Source of the DNA: Adiantum capillus-veneris
Lineage: Eukaryota > Streptophyta > Polypodiopsida > Polypodiales > Pteridaceae
Length of the DNA: 64,000 bases
Reading direction: 5' to 3'
Assembly (NCBI GenBank): GCA_014529385.2
Contig: CM043953.1
Location: forward strand, 76,198,372 to 76,262,371
Shown here: in pieces, positions 1-11,198 of the stretch
Numbering within the stretch: the first letter of the stretch is position 1
Layout: every line of letters starts with the position of its first letter
Notes under the pieces: model-generated
The model's input: only the letters and a program-made list of their open reading frames with translations
What the model was told of the DNA's origin: nothing
The model's database searches: none
Position numbers and translations under genes: made by a program

Positions 1-876
1 CAACACTAGCACCTTTAGCTAAAACAAGCTGTCCACGATGCAAACTAAAACCGTGCTCATCTAGCACAACATGGCATCCACTGTCTCTCAACTGACTCAC
101 GGAGACCAAACTCCGAGTCAAACTCGGCACATGGCGAACATGCCTCAGCACTAGCATTGCTCCACTCGGCAATGACATCCGAACATCTCCTGCACCAACA
201 ATGTCATGGACTGAACCATCAGTCAAGCGCACATGTCCAAGAAAACCGCTAGCATACGAGCAAAAGTACTCGCGTCTCGGCGAGACGTGAAATGAAGCAT
301 CAGTATCTAGCATCCACTGCGAAGGTAATGTGCCATGGCATGACATGAGAACCTCAGGAGTAAACATGGAAGCAAGAATGACCTCACTATCGTGTGTAGC
401 CTCATACACAACATCTGCCTCCGATGTAGTCAAAGCTGAAGCATCCAACCTGTACTGACATTTGCGCTATCGCATCCTGCGAAAACAACGCCTCTGAATG
501 TGTCCTGTGTGTCCACAATGCCAACAAGTGTGCAGCCTCCGTCTCTGAGACCTGCATCTCGCTCTAGGCACATCTCTAGTTGTGAGGTGCCATATCTCTG
601 ACACAACAACTGCCATAAATCTCTAGTTGTACGTGTATGCATAACTATGCAATAGACTGACCCTACTAGGCTCAACATAATCGTCGACCGCGCTAGTGCA
701 TCCAAGTCCTCCCACGCACTGTCAGACATGGACTTTGGCCTCGCATCCTTGCCCTGCAGTGGCAATTCCTAGCCCAAACAAGTCAATGCATCAAGCATAT
801 GCGAGCTCCACCATGCGAAATTTGACCCATCAAATCTCGTAACAAAGAGCTCAAACTTTGACGTGCATACTGCCAT
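1..876 (-). pseudogene. Copia gag-protease remnant
   Basis: Starting at an ATG at 874-876 the minus strand reads a copia gag N-terminus (RFDGSNFAWW, then the LDALARSTIMLSL and DLWQLLCQRYG segments). An in-frame TAG (769-771) interrupts it. A CX2CX4HX4C zinc knuckle (CWHCGHTGHIQRRC) lies at 485-526 in another frame. In that frame protease follows: WMLDTDASFHV holds the active site as Asp-Thr-Asp-Ala where Asp-Ser/Thr-Gly-Ala is usual, and a VRHVPSLTRSLVSV segment lies near position 90. Only about 130 codons separate the ATG from the knuckle, well short of the roughly 230 in the Copia-2 gag of this window, so gag carries an internal deletion. Pseudogene: stop, frameshift, deletion and an altered active site. 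Confidence 0.82.
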
Positions 877-2679
877 GTCTGGCAACCTCTACAACCAAAG
901 ATCAGTAAAACAAATCCAAAAAACTGTCGGCAATCACACAATTGAGACAGAACTGAAAAAGCAAGTGCGAAATAGCTCGATCCACAAAGTATGCAGAAGG
1001 TCTCCCACTAGAACCACAATCTACGGGCAAAAGAGATGGATGCGGAATATACACTGCAATCCAAACTGCCAAACACTATGGCAAATAATGCTCGAGATAA
1101 CAAAACTCTCCCACCTGAGAGCAAACCACTGTCTCAAGCAAAGAAGGTGACGAAGAGGTCAAGCGCACTAGCCTCTACAATAGGCATACATATCTGGCAA
1201 AATTTTGGCAAAGTTTCCTCTGTAACTGGAGTAAAAAACTCAATAGTAAATCGCAATGGAGACAACAACAAATGCCCAAATGGCCAATCCGGGAATGTAC
1301 TTGTCCGGAATCACCTCACAAAGTCATACACAGAGCCAAACTGCTCTAGCCGGAGTATCACTCAACGGCGCTACAAATGACATACATATGTGAGTGAAAA
1401 ACTGCTGCCAAAATGTGTCAATGGATGACAAATGTGCCAGATAACCATAGCATACACAACTCCTCACTCCTACGAGAGTGGGTACAAGAACACCAAACTG
1501 TGTCCAAACTGACAAAACCTGTCAATGTGAGAGCCAAGTTCGATCACAAACTATGGCGAGTAATCTCCAACCACTATCCCACAAAAGGATACACAAAGCA
1601 AAAGCTCAAGACACCTGCTGTGTCGAAACCGGTATGCAAGCCAAAACACTGCAGAAGATGTCCTCAACTGCAAATGGCAACACCTGTGGGAGTACTAGAC
1701 TCAACCTGTAGCCAGGAGTCAAAACTGGAAGCTCCAAATGGTCGAGCACACACAGCTCAAGACCAAAAAAGCAGAGCAAAATATGCTCGCAATGCACCAC
1801 CCAAAAGGAAAAACACTGCACACAAATCCTGAGTGCTATAAGCAATCGCAATCTCGATCGCACCAACAATGCGCATAAAACTCCTGGGAAAATTTCGCCA
1901 GATTTTTGTCAGTAAAACGGCCACAAAACCTGTAACCAAACTGATTGCATGCTCAAAACCATGAGCAACCAAAGCGCATCAAACCGCACTCCAAATGCAT
2001 GCACCAATCTCCACACTTTGCATACATCATTGCAAACACCTGCAAATCTAGTACACAAATATCTGCTCTACCTGTGACTGCCCAAAAAACTGCGTCTCTC
2101 AGGAGACCGCTTCGATGGTGTGTAAACGCCTCTGTACTTCGTTGCCCAAGTCTACCAAAAAACCCTCAAACCACAAGCTTAACACAAGCTGCAATTGCAT
2201 CTTCACCTCAAAATTTATGCACTCAAATTCAAGCATCTCCCGTGCTTCCAAAAGTGCATCAAATTCGCACACAATGCGACAACATAAAATCTGGAATTTC
2301 TGTATACAGTCAGTCTGAGCTGAATATCAACAAAACGGTGAGGAATTTGCAAAAAGTTTCTTCTGCAAAGTTGTAGACCACGTCGAATTGGATGGGTGCC
2401 CAGAACAGAATTCTCGGATCTGCATTCTATAAGGAGAAAAACAAATCTGAAAACAGTGCTACTGCGCACACCGTTTTAGGGCAGCACCTTCACTTACACA
2501 CAATCTTCCACACTCCTTTTTGAGCTTCCACAAGAGCATACATCACTCTCAACTGAGCTCACAAGCTCCCATTGCATTCTCACAAAGCTTCCGAGCTTTC
2601 TTAATCTCTCTACCATCGAGAGCGAGCAAGCTATCGCCTCGAAGCTCTCGAAGCCGTCGTGCTCTCCGCGGTCACCATG
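877..2679 (-). other. Copia-1 untranslated leader
   Basis: About 1.8 kb between the primer binding site and the gag ATG, A/C-rich on the plus strand. Several short open frames exist on both strands but none resembles a known domain and codon structure looks random. It is longer than the 1.1-kb leader of Copia-2. I see nothing else in it. Confidence 0.55.
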
Positions 2680-2691
2680 GCTCTGATACCA
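2680..2691 (-). other. Primer binding site (initiator-Met tRNA)
   Basis: Minus strand reads TGGTATCAGAGC, the standard plant LTR-element PBS complementary to the 3' end of initiator methionine tRNA. It lies two bases inside the inferred LTR end. Confidence 0.85.
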
Positions 2692-2693
2692 AT

Positions 2694-2912
2694 TGTGAGT
2701 GCACAGATGCGGTGCGTATGCGGAGAGTGCAAAGGGGAGAGAGAGAGAGAGAGTACACAGGATGTGGGTGAAGCTCCCAAATCTCACTGTGTGAGCATCA
2801 TGTGAGAATGTGAGTGAGAGCTCCTTATTCTTTGTATGTATAAAGAATAAGGAGATAAATGTGGGCAGCCGGACACTGGCCAACAGACACAGGCAAAGCA
2901 CGGTGAGGCACA
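2694..2912 (-). repeat. Copia-1 5' LTR
   Basis: The plus strand starts TGTGAGTG next to the PBS. The far border (about 2910-2912, GGCA/CACA) is set by where Gypsy-A integrase coding resumes at 2919. Length about 220 bp. It contains a short (GA)n and an AT-rich stretch near 2825-2855 (minus strand ...TTTATACATAC...) that could serve as a TATA element. The matching 3' LTR is outside the window, so the far border is not verified. Confidence 0.65.
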
Positions 2913-2918
2913 CCGCCT

Positions 2919-3815
2919 TTACCTAACAACAAGTACCCAGTCACCTTCCTTGATAGCATGTGGTCGTAGTCCATGCTTTCCATCAAATGCTGCCTTGTTC
3001 TTCAATCTTGCCTCCTTAAGCTTCTCTTTGGCCTGCTCAATATCCTCTTGACGCCTCTCAAGCTGTCGAATACGTAGAGCAAGCAAGTCTTTAGTAAACA
3101 TACCTTCTTCCCATGGCATTATGGTCCAAGTTGTAACTTCTTCCTCCATAGGCATAATGGGTTTCTGCCCATGCATCAATTCGAATGACATAAATCCTAT
3201 AACTGAACTGTGAGTAGTGCGATCAGCCCACAAAGCAAATGGCAAGAGTTTAGGCCAATCACCAATATGTCCTTCACACGCCTTTGCTAAAGCTTTAACA
3301 ATAGGCGGATGTCCTCTTTCGCTCTTCCCGTTACCTTCTTGGATTATATGCTGTGGTGAGGGCGAGTTTAATGCCCATATGAGCAAAAAACTCTCGAGCT
3401 TCATCTGCATCCAGCTCTCCTCTATCTGCAGTAATTCTGCCAACACATCCATACCTAGAGATAACATCTTCAAGAAAGAACTTGCATACTGAACTGGTCG
3501 CTTTGGTACGCAAAGCTCTGCCTTCAACCTGATTAGTAAGATCTTCCCTGGCAAGAACAATATATCTCATCTGCCACACTCCTACTGGCATTGTAATATG
3601 GTCCACCACCCACTTGTAGTGCATAGCTAGTGGATAGGTAGGATGCAACCCATCTCTATGTCGCACATTAGAGTACTGTTGACATATTAAGCATGACTCC
3701 ACCAATATCGGTCTTTAATTTTGACAAAGGTTGCCCAGGCTCCTCTGTGTCCAGCCCATAGACTTTCATGAAACTCTTTAATCACCTGTTGTTGGGTCGC
3801 TTTATCACAAATAAT
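2919..3815 (-). pseudogene. Gypsy-A integrase
   Basis: Reading leftwards from 3815: an H2C2 zinc-binding domain (FHESLWAGHRGAW then CLICQQYSN; the two parts are separated by a stop near 3705). The catalytic core follows with Asp in VDHITMP, Asp in ITADRGE and Glu in NGKSERGH, giving the DDE triad of retroviral integrases. A C-terminal helical region leads to GDWVLVV, where the sequence stops at the Copia-1 LTR. A frameshift near 3340-3370 separates the second Asp from the Glu. The normal C-terminal tail is missing because of the insertion. Retained triad residues suggest a moderately old copy. Confidence 0.82.
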
Positions 3816-5078
3816 TCATTGTGGTACCCCTCCCGGGCGCTTCGGTTGCTTCCATAAATGTCCGTCTTTCAGGAAATAGCCATAGGCCCTTTTTCTGATC
3901 TTCTTGAATTCTTGATCACTCCATCCTTCTTGTTTAGTGAGAGTACTTAGGTAGCGGCCAATCATAAGCCACTCTCCATCATAAAACTCTTCAGAAAAGA
4001 CTTCAAAAACATGAGCAATACTACCACAGTTGGCATGTAGATAAGAAGACATGTAGAAATTTAAGCCAACATCATCACTCGTGGTCAACATCTCTTCTTC
4101 ATCTTCAAACATGGCTCTTGATAACATATCTGCAATAGGGTTATCTCTACCTGCAATATGACAAAATTCAAGGTTAAGAGACTTGATATACGCTATCCAT
4201 CGTAGCATGGCAATGTTCGGAGTAGAGCAATTTGCAATCATCCCTATCAGTGGCAAGCAATCTGTCTCTACCACAATGGAAACTCCAATAAAGTATTCTT
4301 TATCGGTCCTTAGAGCAGTAGCAATGCCCCAAAGTTCCCTCTTAATCTGCGGGTATCCTTGTTGATGAGCATTGAGCACCTTGGCTCTAAATCTCACTGC
4401 ATACCTGTGTCCTTCAGCATCATCTTGACCTATAGCCCATCCAATACTTATTGGGCTAGTGTCAACTGTTAAAATAACTACTGGCGTGTCGCATTTATAA
4501 TCAACTTTCCTCAAGGTCGGAGCCTCAAGAAGCATCTTCTTTAATTTCTTAATAGCTTGTGTGTGAACTTCTTCCCAAACAAACCTCTTACCTTTTCGTA
4601 GCAATTGATACAGCACCTCTGCAACATGGGCAAAGTGTGGCAGCCAAATACGATAGAACACACACGCGCCTAAGAATCGACGAATCTCAGTAACTGAAGA
4701 ACATGTGTCCTTCATCTTTTGGATTGCTTCAACTTTTGCAGGACTTGGCCTTCTTCCTTCAGAACTGCACATGTGTCCCACAAATAAGACCTCCTTAGCT
4801 CCAAAAGTCGATTTTTGACCTGAAGGTGTTAAGTTAACTTCTTCAAGCCTTGATAATATAGCATCACAGTCAGCAAAATGTTGAGCAACAAACTGTCTGC
4901 ACCCCCGCTGGTCTTTTGCTTCATCTTTTGAGCCTTCTTCACAGCCCTTAATTGGTAGATCATCAATGAAAGGCATGGTAACATGTGGGATAAAGTCCCT
5001 TAATACATTATTCATGCCGTTCATCATATGAGTTACTGAATTAGTAGCACCCTGTGGCAGAGTGCACATCCTTACCAA
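3816..5078 (-). pseudogene. Gypsy-A RT (C-terminal half) and RNase H
   Basis: A 420-codon open frame. It begins in RT motif 4 (CTLPQGATNS) and continues through the catalytic FIDD box (about 4957-4968) and the primer-grip region (LFVGHMCS, RRFLGACVFYR). RNase H follows, with acidic residues visible in VDTSPIS, IKRELWG, VETDCLP and GRDNPIADML. The frame is open to 3816, but the upstream RT half is in a different frame across about 5072-5080, so a small indel separates them. Residues of both catalytic centres look intact. Confidence 0.85.
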
Positions 5079-6064
5079 ACCAAGAGGATACGCGTTGTAG
5101 TAAGATCCCTGCTCTCCAAAGCTAAATGGAATTGATCATATCCTGAATAAAGATCGCTCATGGAGTAAATAGATCTACCTGCAAAGGCCTCAGCAAATTC
5201 ATCCACAATTGGGCCAATACCCACATTGCGGATTGTTACCTTGTTAACTGGTTGCATATCCTGAATGAACCTTAATGTACCATTTTTCTTCAAAACAGTA
5301 AACCATCGATTAGAATACGGAGCACATGACGGCTCCAAAATTCCCATTTGAATCTTTTCATTGAGCAAATTGATGAGCTTTGGCAAGTGAGCTTTAGGAA
5401 CTGGAATAGGATGCAAGATCCATGGCATGTGTGGAACAATGAAAATAACCATTGGTGAAACAACACTCGGATCTCCACACCCAATCTCACTCGGCTCAAA
5501 AGCAAAAGCTTTACCATGTTTTTTGAGCATACCTTGAAAACATTTGATCTCCTCTTCATTGAGGAAACCGTCTTCTCCAACCTTCACTTGCTGCAGTGTC
5601 TCCTTAGTAAACTTATGCCCTATGTTCTTTGGATCTCTGAGTATAGGTTGCCGAGAAGCCTCCTTGATCATCCCATCACTTCCTTCTAGCAGCGGTGTAG
5701 CCACTGGCCTCATTTTCTTTGCAACAATCTTGTATCTGGTCTCTACTTGCGCTTCAACAGTTTCACCTGAATCATCTTCAATATGCATAAGGGCTTCATA
5801 TGAACTTAGCTCATCATACATGTCCATTGAATGGACCTTGACTACTTCAGTTCCGCTTTGTAACCTGTTTAGCTTGATCTCTTCAATCACTGACATAGTA
5901 TCTTCATAAGATACCTCTTCAAAGACTCCTGAAATCACATCATCAGATTCAAGCACATCACAACCCTGCAATTCACTTTGAATACCTGAAACATACTGTT
6001 TTTCCCACTTTGGCAGATCATTAAATTTTCTGAAAGAGATTGAACCTTCAGATGTTAACCCCAA
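5072..6064 (-). pseudogene. Gypsy-A RT (N-terminal half) with linker
   Basis: A 330-codon open frame. The first ~170 residues are an acidic linker (SDDVISGVFEEVSYED...) of the sort found between protease and RT. Then come RT motifs: HPIPVPKAHLPKL, CAPYSNRWFTVLKKNG, LRFIQDMQPVNKVTIRN and YSMSDLYSGYDQFHLALESRD. It ends by frameshift at the junction with the 3816-5078 frame. The catalytic half is on that next frame. Confidence 0.82.
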
Positions 6065-6129
6065 AACCCCCGAAGAGAAAGCTTCTCTTTGCGAGAACTT
6101 CTCCTCACTTGTACACCATAGTCCGCGCT

Positions 6130-7098
6130 TTATAATGGCACTCCGAGAAAATCCTGTGTAAACCTGTGTTCTCTAAACTCCTTACGTATCTTCGGCATTG
6201 GATGATCACGTAGATTGTCCTTATTCCTAGCATGGTCAGCACATACAATCAAGAATTGCACTGCTTTTTTACCATCACGCATAGGCCGAGCCATCATCCA
6301 GCACTTTGGTTTCCATTCGCAATGTATGGTTGTCCCAGAATTAAAGGATAAGAGGAATGATCCTGTATAAAGAATTTTTGTCATCACAGACATCCCCTAC
6401 AGTTACCTTAACATTGGCACATGCACCATAGAGGTCGCCTGGAAGCATATTGGCAGCTCGAATCTGCCAACCATGGTCCACATCAATAGGCCATTTGGCT
6501 AAAAGCATGCTTTGGTGGTACAAAAAGGACTGTCTTTGACAGCACCTTTGACAAATCTTTGAGTTACAATTTCTACATGTCACATGAAAAATTACATATC
6601 ATACTATATAACAGTGGATAGATCTTCAAAAGAAGAATCTTAAAACACAATTCCGAAAAGTTTTGACCTAAACTACAAAAAGTTTACCAGCCCCCACTTT
6701 TTCATTGGTACAAGTAAAATAGGTCCTTTTTTTGTACCACCAAACCACGCTTTCACCCATTTCCCCTTTTTGTGCAAGCTTTTAGCCATCAAATTGATCT
6801 CCGATCCATGATCTATGAGTGCTAAGACCGGTTCTTCGATGTCACCAAGCTTTACAACAGTTTCGATTGTTGCTCTTGCCCAATGAGTCCTTGAAAAGTG
6901 ACTCCTTGGTATGCTTTCACTATCTTCATCTTCATTGAAATGAACATGCCTTACCTCAGGTACGGTTGGATTTGACACTACCACAGACCTCGACTCTTCT
7001 TCTTCTTCAAGATTCGCCAAATACTCTTCATAGTCGTCTAGAATTGCTTCAATGTGACGAACCGCCTGGCTCAATGAGATGTTTGCAAGGAAGATCAA
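6130..7098 (-). pseudogene. Gypsy-A gag C-terminus / protease, split by an insertion
   Basis: Right part (about 6756-7078): an acidic linker, then LGDIEEPVLALIDHGSEIN, the retropepsin active site with His in place of Thr/Ser (Asp-His-Gly), ending near the residues KKGKW. Left part (about 6130-6497): AKWPIDVDHGW, the GDLYGACANVKV flap region and a run to KKAVQFL. The KW codons recur on both sides of the 6498-6755 insertion, which explains the break. Further frameshifts separate 6341-6497 from 6130-6393. The first ~20 bases of the 7098 open frame belong to the opposite-strand Gypsy-B. Confidence 0.75.
6498..6755. mobile_element. Small TIR (MITE-like) element in Gypsy-A protease
   Basis: Inverted termini of about 30 bp: plus strand 6502-6530 (aaagcatgc, then TTTGGTGGTACAAAAAGGAC) and the reverse complement of 6723-6753 (aaagcgtgg, then TTTGGTGGTACAAAAAAAGG). 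The interior is AT-rich and has no coding capacity. Removing the segment restores continuity of the protease at the shared Lys-Trp codons; the repeated AAATGG flanks look like a short, decayed target duplication. Size (about 250 bp) and structure fit a non-autonomous DNA transposon; superfamily uncertain (mutator-like possible). Confidence 0.7.
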
Positions 7099-9088
7099 AG
7101 AGGAGATAGATAAGCTGAGAGAGGCAGACTTTATCTACGAAATTGAGAACACTGATTGGGTTTCATCGATTCTGGTGGTCTCGAAGAAAAACGGAAAGTT
7201 GAGAGTGTGCGTCAATCTCAAGAAAGTAAACGCTGCTACAATTCAGGAGGACTATCCACTCCCCATTACTGATCATGTAATAGAAAGAGTGGAAAGAAAA
7301 GAAGCCTACAGTTTCTTAGATGTATTTTCAGGCTACAACCAACTCACAATTAATCCAGAGGATCAATACAAGACGGCTTTTGCAACCGAATGGGGCATTT
7401 TTGCATTCAGGGTAATGGCTTTTGGCTTAACGAATGCACCAGCCACATTTCAGAGGCTGATGGGTCATGCTTTTAAAGAATATCTAAGATAGTTCTTAGA
7501 AATTTACATGGATGACTTGTGTGTTCACTCTCTCGTAAGATTGGAGCACATAGAGCATTTGACCAAAGTGTTCAACAAATGCAGACTGTATCGGATTTGC
7601 CTGAATCCGGAGAAATGTGTCTTCATGGTAAGACAAGGCAAAATATTGGGACATATAGTGTCCAAAAACGGTATTTCGAAAGACATGGAGAAGATCAGCG
7701 TAATTGTTGATCTATCACGACCAGTAAAGGTAAAGGAGGTACATGCATTTATGGGCCATTGTGGATATTATTGTAGATTTATCTACTCATACGCTATAAT
7801 TGCAAAACCACTTTATGCATTGATAACTAAATTTGAGTGGACAGATGAGTGTGAGAAAGCTTTTCAAACTTTGAAGCAAAGATTAATATCCGCTCCAATT
7901 TTGAAGGCTCCGGATTAAGAAAAGATATTCCATGTCCACGTAGATGTATCAGCATATGCTATAGGATGCATACTTGCACAACCTAGAGAAAACAACATGG
8001 ATTTTCCAATCAGTTACTCCGGCAGACAACTAAACAGTGCAGAGAAGAATTACACAACAATTGAAAGGGAGGGTTTGGGTATGATCTATGCTGTGAAAAA
8101 GTTTAGACATTACCTACTTTCCAATAAATTTGTGTTCTTTGTTGATCACCAAGCACTGCTGTACTTGGTGAACAAACCTTGCAGTACGAGGCAGATTGTA
8201 CGATGGTTCATCATACTGCTTGAGTTTGAATTCACGGTTCTAGTAAAAAACGGAACTACACACCAAAGAGTGGATCATTTATCTAGAATGGTGCATGGAG
8301 AAAACCCTGTAGGAGTTGATGATGATTTGCCAGATGCATATCTCTTCAACATAGAAATGGCTCCAAGATGGAGCGAGGATGTAATTCCTTTGTTGACTAC
8401 TGGGTCATTGAATTTGACAAGACAACCATCTACCATTGCAGCATCTAGATCATTGGTAATGCTGGCTGGAAGGCTATACAAACAGGGATCAGATCAAATC
8501 CTTAGGCTTTGTGTCAAATCAAGTGAACAGGACTTGTATCTACACCAATCTCATATGCAAACCACGAGGATTCACAATGGGCACGCACAGACGTATCAAA
8601 GATTAATGAGAATGGGTGTATATTGGCAAAAAATGCAACAAAGTGTTCATATGCATATCACATCATGTGATATTTGCACTTTTCAAAAGCCGATAGAACA
8701 CGCGACTCTATTCAAATTATCTGTAGCACCCCGTTGGAGTAACTACATTGTTGAATACCTCACCACCGGGATACTGCTTGAAGGGATGGGTAGATCACGC
8801 ATCAAAACGATCACGAAAGAGGCAGAAAACTATATATTGATTGAGGACAATCTTTACAAGAGGGGAAAAGACAATCAATTGAGAATGTGTGCGACGGAAA
8901 AGGAATACGTTCCTATCTTAGAGCAAGCACATGGCGGACAAGCGGGAGGACATTTCTCAGCTGACAAAATGGCCAAAGCAATTCTTATTGCTGGCATATG
9001 GTGGCCTACACTATTCATGAACGCTGAAGAGTTTGTGAAACAATGTGACGATTGCCAATTCCTAGAGCACGAGATGACATGCTCTTGA
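7079..9088 (+). pseudogene. Gypsy-B RT, RNase H and integrase N-terminus
   Basis: One reading frame runs from 7079 to 9088, interrupted by only two in-frame stops (TAG 7490-7492, TAA 7916-7918). RT motifs: SILVVSKKNGKLRVCV, FLDVFSGYNQL, FGLTNAPATFQ and the YMDD box (7505-7516). Connection: GHIVSKNGI, GHCGYYCRFI. RNase H: HVDVSAYAIG, TIEREGLGMIY, VDHQALLYL, VDHLSRM. The zinc-binding region of integrase ends in CDDCQ near 9050, where a frameshift moves coding to the next frame. All catalytic acidic residues of RT and RNase H that I can identify are present. Confidence 0.87.
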
Positions 9089-10044
9089 GGCCCATGATGG
9101 GGGCTAGAGCGTTTGAAAAATGGGGAATAGATTTTGTAGGACCAATTGCACCTTCTGGATATAAAATGCACGCTCAATACATTATTGTGGAAACATATTA
9201 TCTCACAAAATGGGTTGAAGCGAAAGCAACAACCAAAAATGATGCGAAAATGACAGCACAGTTTTTGTATGAGGACATTTTCACCAGGTATGGCTTACCA
9301 ATAGAGATAGTGAGCGATAGAGGGACTCATTTCGTCAATGAAGTGATCCAATTCCTATTGGATGAATTCATGGTAATTCACAAGAAGTCAGCTCCTATCA
9401 TCCACAAGCTAACGGCCAAGCAGAAAGTACGAACAAGATTTTGGTGACAATTTTACGAAAATTGTTGGTGAATTGAGAGCGGACTGGGATCAGAAGCTGC
9501 ATTCAGCTTTGTGGGCATATAGAGTAGTATACAAAACCTCAATCGGAACAACTCCATTCAACATGGTTTATGGAGTTCAAGCTATTTTGGCACTTGAATT
9601 TCTTATCCCCACACTTCGGGTAGCTAAAGAATTAGAATGGACGGGTCATGAATTATCCGATCAAATAGATAACCTCAAAAAATGGATGAAACTAGATTGA
9701 GAGTAGTTGTATCAATCTACGTGCAAAAACGAAACATGAAATCATTCTTTGACCAACATGTTAGCAGCAAGGAATTTGCTACGGGGGATTACGTCTTAAT
9801 GTATACCCTGAAACAACATTCCCAGAAACTCAAAAAGCGAGGCAATGGTCCCTATGTGATTCATGACATATCATATAGCGGTGCCATTAAGCTTGCAACA
9901 TTAGAGGGAGAGGAGATGCCTAATTGGATTAGTGGCTGCAGATTAAAGAAGTACAACCTACCACTAATCTCAGAGATGCTTGCCAAAATTCACACTGCAA
10001 AGGAGCGCAAGAACAAAGCAAATGAGACAAAGGCTCAAGCATAG
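9052..10044 (+). pseudogene. Gypsy-B integrase core and C-terminus
   Basis: Frame 9052-9447 carries the core: KWGIDFVGPI (first catalytic Asp) and EIVSDRGTHF (second Asp). A missing base near 9396 shifts the conserved Asn-Gly-Gln-Ala-Glu (catalytic Glu, about 9410-9430) into the next frame, which continues as ADWDQKLHSALWAYR, TTPFNMVYG and LRVAKELEWT to 9700. A second shift near 9690 leads into the C-terminal frame (9682-10044) with LKKRGNGPYVIHDI and WISGCRLKKYNL. The triad is present but distributed over three frames. Confidence 0.83.
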
Positions 10045-10149
10045 GGGAGGCCAGAATCAAAATTTTAAAGCGAAACAGAAATTATAGCAACAAAGACTTC
10101 CTCAACCAGCAGATACGGCTCAAATTCATCTTTCTATAAATTCACACTG

Positions 10150-11198
10150 ACTAGCAATGGGAAATAGGAATCGATGTTCGCATCAATATCAGACTTCCGA
10201 ATGGAAGATATCAATGAGCATTGATTGACACAGGGGCAAGAGTCAATGTGGTCAACTTCTCCACTTACAAGATGCTTACCGACGAACCCCTAGTGTGACC
10301 CACCCGAGATTTACAAGCTGCAAACGGGGCAGCAATGCCAACATTGGGGATAACAAACTTACCAATCAATATTGATGGAAATAGTTGTCCTCATCAATTT
10401 GTCGTAATGAAAGACGGAGAAATCAGAGAATCACTATGTTTGGGAGTTCCATGGATGAGAACGTACAATGCAGTTAATGAATGGTTAGAAGGTGCGCTGA
10501 TGTACAAACACAACTCTAACACGTACATGACTCCATTCGTGAAAACAAATCACTCATGGCCAATTATCCCCGCTGACAAAAATCAATCAGCTCATCAGCC
10601 AGAAACACCAAAAACGGCTGTTCGAAAAGTATGGATAAAGAAAACCGTCGTGCAAAACAAACCAATACAGATATGGCTGCCCAAGGCACAACTCAAGACG
10701 ACAACAACACCATATCAAAAACATTCAGGAGCTAATCCCGAGTGGAAATGGCAACCAAAGCTGAAGACAACGAACAATTCAGCGACCAAGATCGAAGGGA
10801 GACCAAAAAGTCAACACAGGAAGCCTGAACTAACAAAATGGAAATGGAAACCTAAGGAAATTCAGGAACCTACATTAAAATTTGCAACTATAAAAACCAC
10901 CGAATACAAATGAGTTCCAAAAATAGTTGCCATCAAAAAATCGACAATCAAGGAGAGAGCAATTGAACTACAAGCTCTTTTGTTCCATAAACAGCTAGCC
11001 TCAACATCCAAAGCCACTGAAAATTACATTCACTCCCCGCATCTTGCACAACATTTTGTTACCCGATGCATTGTCTCAAACATGAGGATAGGGCCACATT
11101 ACACGGCCATGCATAGACACAGATTTCAAAACCCATGCACATGCAGACAACCTTTATCCGGGACGACTCAGTTTAGGAAGGGGGGGAGTAACTGCTGA
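10150..11198 (+). pseudogene. 3' ORF of Gypsy-B: retropepsin-like domain plus Trp/Lys/Pro-rich tail
   Basis: After integrase the strand reads DVRINIRLPNGRYQ, a TGA stop, then ALIDTGARVNVVNFSTYK (Asp-Thr-Gly-Ala active site, about 10220-10270). A flap-like region and SCPHQFVV lead to SLCLGVPWMRTY, which fits the Leu-Gly element near the retropepsin C-terminus. A second in-frame stop lies near 10300. The 10335-10913 frame continues with three spaced Trp-Pro-Lys segments (IWLPK, EWKWQPK, KWKWKPK). A last frame (10980-11198) with many His residues ends in FRKGGSNC inside the polypurine tract. The same domain order, tail and end point recur in Gypsy-G. Known gypsy elements place protease before RT, so this location is unexpected. 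Function beyond proteolysis is unknown. Confidence 0.7.
11175..11188 (+). other. Polypurine tract of Gypsy-B
   Basis: AGGAAGGGGGGGAG immediately before the inferred 3' LTR. It overlaps the last codons of the 3' ORF. Confidence 0.75.

Larger units (their letters stand above)
1..2912 (-). mobile_element. Copia-1: 5' part of a Ty1/copia element
   Basis: Minus-strand copia element entering from the right: 5' LTR (about 2694-2912), a primer binding site matching the initiator-Met tRNA 3' end, a long leader, gag with a CCHC knuckle, then protease running off the left edge. The right LTR border abuts the truncated integrase of Gypsy-A, so it appears inserted in that element. The reading frame is broken. 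Integrase, RT and the 3' LTR would lie beyond position 1. Confidence 0.85.
2913..7078 (-). mobile_element. Gypsy-A: decayed Ty3/gypsy element
   Basis: Minus-strand gypsy in canonical order from right to left: gag C-terminus/protease, RT, RNase H, integrase. It is cut on the left, in the integrase C-terminus, by the Copia-1 LTR. On the right, near 7070, it is joined head-to-head to Gypsy-B. No LTR of its own is visible. A small TIR element splits the protease. Its RT and protease (DHGSEIN active-site region, FIDD box) differ clearly from the Tat-F/E and Gypsy-B families here. Confidence 0.85.

Noticed and set aside
860-2380. Plus-strand open frames in the Copia-1 leader (863-1150, 1413-1832, 1945-2376)
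   Set aside because: Low-complexity A/C-rich text with no domain, overlapping frames on both strands, and located between the PBS and gag of a minus-strand element.
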